This document shows positions 41,668 through 47,059 of a stretch of DNA of 47,059 nucleotides, in pieces. A program made the position numbers and the translations under genes. Source of the DNA: an uncultured Muribaculaceae bacterium (lineage in GTDB: Bacteria > Bacteroidota > Bacteroidia > Bacteroidales > Muribaculaceae). Location of the stretch: contig CAJTXU010000001.1 of NCBI GenBank assembly GCA_910584125.1, forward strand, positions 1 through 47,059, given 5' to 3'. The notes beneath the pieces are model-generated. The model saw nothing but the letters and a program-made list of their open reading frames with translations. It had not been told where the DNA came from and made no database searches. Numbering within the stretch: position 1 is the first letter of the stretch; the number at the start of each line of letters is the position of its first letter.

Positions 41668-42333
41668 ATGGCAATCAGACTTGAAAAGGGCCAGAAGATC
41701 AATCTGGAGAAAAACAACGGCTCGAAGCTCACCGATTTCTGCGTGGGCTGCAACTGGGGCGCAATCGTGACCCCCGGCGGATTCCTCGGCCTCGGCAAAA
41801 AGACCGTAGACGTCGACCTCGACCTGAGCTGCGTGATGTTCGACTCAAACGGCCAGCTCGTCGACCACATATACTCCCCCCTCTACCGCATGGACTTCCT
41901 GGGCCGCTACGGCATGCCCGCCGGCAAGCTCGACTCTAACGACCGCGCCCTGCATCACAGCGGCGACGACCTCCAGGGCGACCAGGGCGGTGACGACGGC
42001 CTCGACAACGAGATCATCACCGTCGACCTCAACCGCGTGTCGCCCAACGTTGACCAGATTTTCTTCTTCCTCAACAACTGCGGACGCGAGGACTTCTCGC
42101 AGATTCCATACGCGTCGATCCGCATGTACGAGGGAACGCCCACACGCGTCAAGGAGGTCTTCGCGTCCTACGACGTGGCAGCCGCACCGCAGTTCGCCGG
42201 CAAGACTGCCCTCATCATGGGCAAGCTCTACCGCCGCAACGGCGAGTGGAAGTTCTCGGCAATCGGCGACGCGTTCCCCGACCCCAACATATGCGAGACA
42301 ATCAGAAGAATAGCAACATCTTACGCGAAATAA
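41668..42333 (+). CDS. TerD-family protein (second, divergent copy)
   Basis: A 221-residue TerD homologue, longer than the first. IRLEKGQKINLEKNNGSKL opens the fold, and VDVDLDLSCVMFDSNGQLVD replaces the DFDLDAS block. LHHSGDDLQGDQGGDDGLDNEIITVDL is the acidic metal-binding loop, here extended and Gln-containing (key part HSGDDLQGD). FFFLNNCGREDFSQIPYASIRM and YRRNGEWKFSAIGDAF close it. Metal ligands are largely kept although the loop differs from copy one, so the two may form a hetero-assembly. Only 1 nt separates it from the first vWA gene. Confidence 0.9.
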   Translation: MAIRLEKGQKINLEKNNGSKLTDFCVGCNWGAIVTPGGFLGLGKKTVDVDLDLSCVMFDSNGQLVDHIYSPLYRMDFLGRYGMPAGKLDSNDRALHHSGDDLQGDQGGDDGLDNEIITVDLNRVSPNVDQIFFFLNNCGREDFSQIPYASIRMYEGTPTRVKEVFASYDVAAAPQFAGKTALIMGKLYRRNGEWKFSAIGDAFPDPNICETIRRIATSYAK

Positions 42334-42334
42334 T

Positions 42335-42973
42335 ATGAGAAGACTCCCCGTATACCTGCTGCTCGACTGCTCCGGCTCGATGTTCGGCGAACCAATCGAG
42401 GCCGTGAAGAACGGCGTGCAGGTGCTCGTATCGACGCTGCGTCAGGACCCCTACGCGCTCGAGACAGCCTATCTGAGCATCATCACGTTCGACAGCAGCG
42501 CGCGCCAGGCGTCGCCGCTCACCGAACTGGCCGCCTTCCAGCAGCCTACGCTGCAGGCCAGCGGCTGCACCGCCTTAGGCGAGGCGCTGACACTCGTCTC
42601 GCAGTGCGCCGACAACGAGGTGGTGAAGACAACGCCCGAGAAGAAGGGCGACTGGAAGCCACTGGTGTTCATCATGACCGACGGCGAACCGACCGACGAC
42701 CTCAACAAGGGCATCGCCGAGTTCAACAAGCGCAAGTGGGGCATGGTGGTGGCCTGCGCCGCCGGTTCGGGCGCCAACACCGACACGCTCAAGAAGATAA
42801 CGGAGTGCGTCGTCTCGCTCGACACGGCCGACAGCGCAACAATCAAGGCATTCTTCAAGTGGGTGTCGGCGTCCGTGAGCTCGGGCAGCATGAAGGTCGA
42901 GGAGACAGGCGTCGAGGCCAACTCGCTCAGCGAGCTCCCGCCGCCCCCTCCTGAAGTCAACATCGTGATATGA
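42335..42973 (+). CDS. vWA-domain (TerY-like) protein 1
   Basis: A 212-residue cytosolic von Willebrand factor A protein. The MIDAS metal site is complete: LLDCSGSMFGE (DxSxS), Thr in SGCTALGEAL, and Asp in FIMTDGEPTDD. DPYALETAYLSIITFDSSA is a block shared with the two later vWA proteins. After the domain (~1-185) comes a short tail ending ELPPPPPEVNIVI. Such proteins in Ter loci are thought to be adaptors that hold metal-dependent complexes. Stop and next start overlap by 4 nt. Its closest visible relative is the next gene. Confidence 0.9.
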   Translation: MRRLPVYLLLDCSGSMFGEPIEAVKNGVQVLVSTLRQDPYALETAYLSIITFDSSARQASPLTELAAFQQPTLQASGCTALGEALTLVSQCADNEVVKTTPEKKGDWKPLVFIMTDGEPTDDLNKGIAEFNKRKWGMVVACAAGSGANTDTLKKITECVVSLDTADSATIKAFFKWVSASVSSGSMKVEETGVEANSLSELPPPPPEVNIVI

Positions 42974-43605
42974 GGAAGCTCCCGGTATATCTGCTGATCG
43001 ACACTTCCGGCTCGATGCAGGGTGAACCCATCGAGTCGGTAAAGGTCGGTCTGGAGGCGATGCTGTCGAGTCTGCGTTCGGACCCGTATGCGCTGGAGAC
43101 AGTGAACATCAGCATCATAACGTTCGACCGCGACGTGAAGCAGCTGTTGCCGCTCACGCCGCTCGACAACTTGCAGATGCCCGACATCACGACTCCCGAG
43201 AGCGGGCCGACGCACACGGGCCGCGCGCTGCAGATGCTCTGCGAGAACGTGGACCGCGAGGTCAACCGCGGCTCGGCCGAGGTGAAGGGCGACTGGATGC
43301 CCCTGCTGTTCCTGATGACCGATGGCAAGCCGTCGGACATCAAGCTCTACAGGGAGATGGTACCCGAGGTGAAGAAGCGCAATTTCGGAGCCATAATCGC
43401 CTGCGCGGCCGGCATGAAGGCAGACACGGAGCCTCTGCTTCAGCTCACCGACCGCGTCTATTCGCTCGACACGATTGACAGCACGGCCTTCAAGTCGTTC
43501 TTCAAGTGGGTCTCCGACTCGATCGGCGTCGGCAACCGCAGCATGGGTGCCACCGACGAGCTCGAACTCCCCCCACCCCCCGCCGAAATCAACGTCCTCT
43601 TCTAA
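42970..43605 (+). CDS. vWA-domain (TerY-like) protein 2
   Basis: A 211-residue paralogue of the preceding protein. MIDAS residues are LLIDTSGSMQGE, Thr in SGPTHTGRAL and Asp in FLMTDGKPSD. The block DPYALETVNISIITFDRD is nearly the same as in copy one. The C-terminus LELPPPPAEINVLF keeps the proline run and hydrophobic end seen in copy one, although the linker before it has diverged. Tandem duplication with 4-nt coupling suggests a fixed stoichiometry or a heterodimer. Its stop codon is followed at once by TGATAAA heptads. Confidence 0.9.
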   Translation: MRKLPVYLLIDTSGSMQGEPIESVKVGLEAMLSSLRSDPYALETVNISIITFDRDVKQLLPLTPLDNLQMPDITTPESGPTHTGRALQMLCENVDREVNRGSAEVKGDWMPLLFLMTDGKPSDIKLYREMVPEVKKRNFGAIIACAAGMKADTEPLLQLTDRVYSLDTIDSTAFKSFFKWVSDSIGVGNRSMGATDELELPPPPAEINVLF

Positions 43606-43645
43606 TGATAAATGATAAATTATTAATGATTAGAGGCTCCGAGTT
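43606..43645. repeat. Heptad spacer upstream of the four-helix-bundle gene
   Basis: TGATAAA (43606-43612), TGATAAA, TTATTAA, TGATTAG, then AGGCTCCGAGTT and the ATG at 43646. The heptads begin at the base after the vWA2 stop codon. Confidence 0.85.
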
Positions 43646-44008
43646 ATGTCAAAATACAATGTTGTCAAAGAGAAAAGTTTTGCATTTGCACTCAGATGCA
43701 TTAAACTCTACCGGTATCTTAGAGATGACAAGAATGAATATGTGATTTCTAAACAAATCCTGAGGTCCGGGACAAGCATTGGCGCTAATGTAAAAGAAGG
43801 CATCTTCGCTCAGAGCAAGCCCGATTTTCTGACAAAATTCTCGATAGCAAAGAAAGAGGCTGCTGAGACGGAATACTGGCTGGAACTACTCGACGCATCT
43901 GAGATTCTCTCTGTTAAAGAGGCAGATTCGATGCTTGCCGATTGCAGAGAGCTATTGAAAATGTTAGTCACAATATGCAAAAAGTCAGGCCCACGCGACA
44001 AATTTTGA
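43646..44008 (+). CDS. Four-helix-bundle protein of the S23/IVP family
   Basis: A 120-residue basic, all-helical protein. VVKEKSFAFALRCIKLYRYLRDD, EYVISKQILRSGTSIGANVKEGIFAQS, DFLTKFSIAKKEAAETEYWLELL and the final helix of ~20 residues match the family first met in 23S rRNA intervening sequences (key parts LRSGTSIGANVKEG and AAETEYWLELL). Relatives include the Avd accessory of diversity-generating retroelements. No rRNA or reverse transcriptase is nearby. It interrupts an otherwise tight Ter-type operon, is flanked on both sides by heptad spacers and is markedly richer in A+T than its neighbours. It looks like an inserted cassette; RNA or nucleic-acid binding is likely from its charge. Confidence 0.88.
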   Translation: MSKYNVVKEKSFAFALRCIKLYRYLRDDKNEYVISKQILRSGTSIGANVKEGIFAQSKPDFLTKFSIAKKEAAETEYWLELLDASEILSVKEADSMLADCRELLKMLVTICKKSGPRDKF

Positions 44009-44173
44009 CGCTTACCCTCTAATCATAAATCATTAACGGAGCGCGCTCCCTAATAATTAATAATTTTTCATTAATCATTGCAGGATTAAGTAGTTCCCAA
44101 TCAATAATAACTTATAATTAATCTTTGTCGGAGCGCGTAGCCCCTAATCATTAATAATTAATCATTAATCATT
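44009..44173. repeat. Composite repeat spacer between IVP gene and vWA3
   Basis: Two heptad-armed elements in tandem: CTAATCA-type heptads, GGAGCGCGCTCC (a perfect 12-bp palindrome, 44038-44049), TAATAAT-type repeats, a unique stretch beginning TTAAGTAG (44086-44093), CGGAGCGCG, then CTAATCA, TTAATAA, TTAATCA, TTAATCA ending two bases before the vWA3 ATG. Confidence 0.82.
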
Positions 44174-45226
44174 ATGAGAAGGTTGCCTATTTATTTTCTT
44201 GTCGATGTGTCGGAGTCGATGGTCGGCGAGCCCATAGAGCAGGTGCAGCAGGGCATGCGCACCATCATCCAGGAACTCCGCGTCGACCCGTACGCGCTGG
44301 AGACCGTCTTCGTGTCCATCATCGCGTTCGCCGGAAAGGCCACGACACTCACCCCGCTCACCGAACTCTATAAGTTCTATCCCCCCGTCTTCCCTATCGG
44401 CGGCGGAACGTCGCTCGGCACCGGACTCGACTTCCTGATGGACAGCATCGACCGCGAGGTGACACGCACCACCGCCGACGCCAAGGGCGACTGGAAACCG
44501 ATCGTGTTCCTGTTCACCGACGGCATCCCCACCGACGACTACCGCACCGCGTTCCGCCGCTGGAACGACCGCTACCGTGGCCACGCCAATATCGTGGCCG
44601 TGTCGCTCGGCGACAACGCCGACACCCTGACCCTGGCCCAGATCACGGAGAACGTGCTAATACTCAAGGAGACCGACCGCGAGTCGTTCACCCGCTTCTT
44701 CAAGTGGGTCACGGCCTCGATCAAGACGACGTCGGTCTCCGTCAGCGAACAGGCGCAGGACGAGGTGAAACTCGCCCCCACCACGGGCATCAACCTCGAG
44801 AAGGCCCCCGCCGCGCCGGCCGCCCGCTCGCACGCCGACGACAACTTCGTCGTGCTCCACGGCCGCTGCCAGACCACCGGCCGCGACTACCTCGTCAAGT
44901 ACACGCGCGGCCGTTCGTTCCTCGGCGTCGAGCTCCCCGACAAATACAACGAGTCGGAATATATGCTCACCGGCGCCTACCCCGTCGACGGCAAGACCTA
45001 TGCCGAACTATCCACGGGCGAGAGCGCGAGCATCAACACCTCGCGACTGCGCGGAGTGCCGGCATGTCCCTGCTGCGGCAATCAGCACGGCGTCGTGCTC
45101 TGCGAATGCGGCAAAATCTTCTGCGTCGGCGAGGCCGGCAACAACGGCTGCCCCTGGTGCGGACTCCAGGGCGAGCTCGGCGACGGCGGAGGTGAAGGAT
45201 TCGACATAACCCGAGGCATCGGATAA
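44174..45226 (+). CDS. vWA protein 3 with TerY-C zinc-ribbon domain
   Basis: A 350-residue protein. The N-terminal vWA domain (~1-190) has the MIDAS LVDVSESMVGE, Thr in GGGTSLGTGL and Asp in FLFTDGIPTDD, and the shared block DPYALETVFVSIIAF. A linker containing KLAPTTGINLEK sits where the two smaller paralogues have their proline tails. The C-terminal ~130 residues form a TerY-C-like domain with two zinc-ribbon knuckles: C298-P-C300-C301, C310-E-C312, C317 and C326-P-W-C329. This architecture (vWA + TerY-C) is typical of TerY proteins that act with a PP2C phosphatase and a kinase. The phosphatase gene starts 17 nt downstream. It may anchor both. Confidence 0.9.
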   Translation: MRRLPIYFLVDVSESMVGEPIEQVQQGMRTIIQELRVDPYALETVFVSIIAFAGKATTLTPLTELYKFYPPVFPIGGGTSLGTGLDFLMDSIDREVTRTTADAKGDWKPIVFLFTDGIPTDDYRTAFRRWNDRYRGHANIVAVSLGDNADTLTLAQITENVLILKETDRESFTRFFKWVTASIKTTSVSVSEQAQDEVKLAPTTGINLEKAPAAPAARSHADDNFVVLHGRCQTTGRDYLVKYTRGRSFLGVELPDKYNESEYMLTGAYPVDGKTYAELSTGESASINTSRLRGVPACPCCGNQHGVVLCECGKIFCVGEAGNNGCPWCGLQGELGDGGGEGFDITRGIG

Positions 45227-45243
45227 ACAACATCCCGACACCG

Positions 45244-46680
45244 ATGGACAGACAGCAAAGACACACGCGGCGCCGCCGAGGCCCGCACGAGGGCCTCGAC
45301 CGGATGCTCGGCGAGGCGATGAGACAGGCCGGAATCCCGTCCGACAGAAGGCAGGCCTTCCTGACGGAGGCGTTCGGACGCCTCTGGAATGAAATCAAAG
45401 AAGAACGTATGAACCAACGAATCATAACCGAGAACAACATCCGCAACCTCGGCATCCGTCTGCCTAACGGCACGGTCAACAAGGATTATACTGCCGGCTT
45501 CACGCTGCCCAACGGCGAGATCAGCGCCCCCCGCCTCGACGGAGCCGACGAGCTCGGCCTCGAGCTCGTCTATAGTCCGGAAGACGGAAAGTGCCAGATC
45601 ACAGGCCGCCCGCACACGCCGGGCGACTTCACGCTGACGCTGCGTTACCGCACAGTCGAGGGGGAGCCCGAATCGGAACTGCGTCTGCCGATAGCCTTCA
45701 ATCCCGACCCGCGCTCGCTGTGGCGCAACATCCCGACCGACCCGAAGGTGATCTACTTCAAGCCCGACAGCGCGACGGCCTATGTCAAGGTTGAGGCCGG
45801 CCCCGACGGCACTCCGCGCAAGGACATCGTGGCCGCCAGCCAGCGCGGCCGCAGCCACGCCCAGGAGGGCCGCCCGCGCGACGACCATTTCCTCGTCGAG
45901 CACTGCGACCGCTCCGACTGGTATGTGCTGGCCGTGGCCGACGGAGCCGGTTCGGCGAAATTTTCGCGCAAGGGTTCGGAGGTGGCCTGCGACACCGCAG
46001 TGGAATACTGCCTGAAGCGCATCGACGACAACCCCCCCTTCGAGCAGGCCATCCGCGACTACGCCGCCGACCGGGCGAACACCGACCGCCGCCACGCGCT
46101 GACGCAGTTCGTCTACGACATCGTGCTCCGCGGCGCGCAGGCCGCCCATAAAGCGGTCTCCAAGCTCGCCGACCTCGAATCAGACACCCGCGTCAAGGAC
46201 TTCGCAACCACGCTGATGTTCGCCATCTGCAAGAGATTCGACTTCGGCTGGTTTGTCGCATCGTTCTGGGTGGGCGACGGCGCGATGTGCCTCATCAGCG
46301 AGAACGGCGACATCAAGCTGCTCGGCACGCCCGACGAGGGCGAGTTCTCGGGCCAGACGCGCTTCCTGACGATGCCCGAGATCTTCCGCGACCGCAACGT
46401 CTACAACCGCCTCAAGATACTCATCGAGCCCGACTTCCAGAAGCTCCTGCTGATGACCGACGGCGTGTCGGACCCGATGTTCGAGACCGACCGCAACCTC
46501 AACGACCCGGCCAAGTGGCGCGAGCTGCTCGACCGGCTCGCGCACGGTTTCCCGGCCGACGGCATCGGCGGCGTCGACCTCGACGACGACAACGAGAAGG
46601 CGGCCGACCAGCTGCTGGGCTGGCTCGACTTCTGGAGCCCCGGCAACCACGACGACCGCACCATCGCGATACTGTATTAA
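45244..46680 (+). CDS. PP2C-type serine/threonine phosphatase with N-terminal Ig-like domain
   Basis: A 478-residue protein. Residues ~1-60 are basic and helical. Residues ~65-165 look like an Ig-like putative binding domain (IRLPNGTVNKDYTAGFTLP, then CQITGRPHTPGDFTLTLRY). The PP2C domain spans ~195-478: RPRDDHFLVE (Arg212, Asp213-Asp214), AVADGAGSAKFSRKGSEVA (Asp233-Gly), TTLMFAI, WVGDGAM (Asp345), LLLMTDGVSDPMF (Asp406) and the final HDDRTIAILY with paired Asp. All metal-ligand positions appear intact, so it should be an active phosphatase. A soluble cytosolic protein is expected; no signal or helix is visible. In known TerY-P triads, a kinase opposes it; none is in the window. Confidence 0.9.
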   Translation: MDRQQRHTRRRRGPHEGLDRMLGEAMRQAGIPSDRRQAFLTEAFGRLWNEIKEERMNQRIITENNIRNLGIRLPNGTVNKDYTAGFTLPNGEISAPRLDGADELGLELVYSPEDGKCQITGRPHTPGDFTLTLRYRTVEGEPESELRLPIAFNPDPRSLWRNIPTDPKVIYFKPDSATAYVKVEAGPDGTPRKDIVAASQRGRSHAQEGRPRDDHFLVEHCDRSDWYVLAVADGAGSAKFSRKGSEVACDTAVEYCLKRIDDNPPFEQAIRDYAADRANTDRRHALTQFVYDIVLRGAQAAHKAVSKLADLESDTRVKDFATTLMFAICKRFDFGWFVASFWVGDGAMCLISENGDIKLLGTPDEGEFSGQTRFLTMPEIFRDRNVYNRLKILIEPDFQKLLLMTDGVSDPMFETDRNLNDPAKWRELLDRLAHGFPADGIGGVDLDDDNEKAADQLLGWLDFWSPGNHDDRTIAILY

Positions 46681-46776
46681 TGATAAATGATAAATGATAA
46701 ATGATAAATGATAAATGATTAGAGGCTCCGCAGACCAGAGCCCTTATCATTAATCATTAATAATTAATCATTGAAA
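46681..46776. repeat. TGATAAA heptad run and entry into the 45-bp array
   Basis: Five consecutive TGATAAA heptads (46681-46715) and TGATTAG begin at the base after the PP2C stop. GGCTC/GAGCC (46725-46743) can pair around CGCAGACCA. The following 46742-46776 already matches the A+T half of the 45-bp unit. Confidence 0.9.
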
Positions 46777-47059
46777 GATGCGGAGCTCTAATCATTAATC
46801 ATTAATAATTAATCATTGAAAGATGCGGAGCTCTAATCATTAATCATTAATAATTAATCATTGAAAGATGCGGAGCTCTAATCATTAATCATTAATAATT
46901 AATCATTGAAAGACGCGGAGCTCTAATCATTAATCATTAATAATTAATCATTGAAAGATGCGGAGCTCTAATCATTAATCATTAATAATTAATCATTGAA
47001 AGACGCGGAGCTCTAATCATTAATCATTAATAATTAATCATTGAAAGATGCGGAGCTCT
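46777..47059. repeat. 45-bp tandem repeat array (runs off the window)
   Basis: Exact 45-bp period: units begin GATGCGGAGCTC at 46777, 46822, 46867, 46957 and 47047 (partial), and GACGCGGAGCTC at 46912 and 47002. Six full copies are visible. Each unit consists of a 17-bp GC-richer part with a SacI-type GAGCTC and four heptads (CTAATCA, TTAATCA, TTAATAA, TTAATCA). The only difference between copies is the T/C in GATG/GACG. Every reading frame contains stops, so it is not coding. There are no variable spacers, so it is not CRISPR. Confidence 0.95.

Noticed and set aside
43646..44008. Part of a 23S rRNA intervening sequence or a diversity-generating retroelement
   Set aside because: No rRNA, reverse transcriptase or template/variable repeat is present nearby; only the protein family is shared.
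46777..47059. CRISPR array
   Set aside because: Units are contiguous 45-bp tandem copies without unique spacers, and no cas genes are visible.
46777..47059. Coding repeat protein
   Set aside because: The period is a multiple of three, but each frame contains stop codons in every unit.

Overview
The window looks like a chromosomal segment of a Bacteroidales bacterium, most likely of the Muribaculaceae type. Support: a SusC/SusD outer-membrane pair with SusE/F-like lipoproteins, a gingipain-like C25 peptidase, Bacteroidetes-type promoters (a -7 box TAnnTTTG, often with a -33 TTTG/TTG) upstream of several operons and the tRNA, lipoprotein signal peptides with acidic residues after the lipobox Cys, and starts that mostly lack Shine-Dalgarno sequences. 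The family assignment is inference; no rRNA is present.

Layout. 1-3.7 kb: the tail of an upstream gene, an A+T-richer C25 cysteine peptidase and a small secreted protein. 3.95-9.8 kb (minus): an orphan histidine kinase, a Cof-type HAD phosphatase, a DUF4834-like protein, the phosphatidylethanolamine genes pssA and psd, and a beta-helix lipoprotein. 9.9-18.3 kb (plus): lpxB, a bifunctional RelA/SpoT enzyme translationally coupled to a PgpH-type 7TM-HD phosphodiesterase, a small membrane protein, a DUF4919-like protein and a SlyD-type FKBP. 18.4-24.9 kb (minus): ribH, a TPR protein, a KdsD-like SIS isomerase, a thioesterase, a DUF721/DciA-like protein, recF, upp, ribF and a HAD phosphatase. 25-29.5 kb (plus): pfkA, tRNA-Tyr, a lipoprotein and an ABC transporter pair. 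29.9-39 kb: a SusC-D-E-F-like glycan-binding and import locus with no glycoside hydrolase or regulator in view, followed by a separately promoted secreted protein. 39.2-40.8 kb: a HipB/HipA module. 41.0-46.7 kb: a Ter-type stress module of two TerD proteins, three von Willebrand A (TerY-like) proteins, a PP2C phosphatase and an embedded S23/IVP-type four-helix-bundle gene. The window ends inside a 45-bp tandem array.

The most unusual thing is how intergenic space is built. Short tandem arrays with strict 7-bp periodicity (ACTTNNN/AAGTNNN; TTAATNA/TGATNAN) or 9-bp periodicity (AAGGTCNNN) sit exactly at gene ends. Several supply the stop codon and even the last amino acids of the gene before them. 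Others finish 0-15 nt before a start codon, twice giving a TTG start. The Ter module carries four such elements between or after its genes, and the 45-bp array after the phosphatase is an amplified version of the same unit. Two long palindromes whose ends both read TAAGTAG form another repeat family.

The Ter module is the best candidate for an incompletely described system. Its gene set resembles the published TerY-phosphatase-kinase triads, but the kinase is not visible, the vWA proteins are triplicated and an IVP-type gene is embedded between them.
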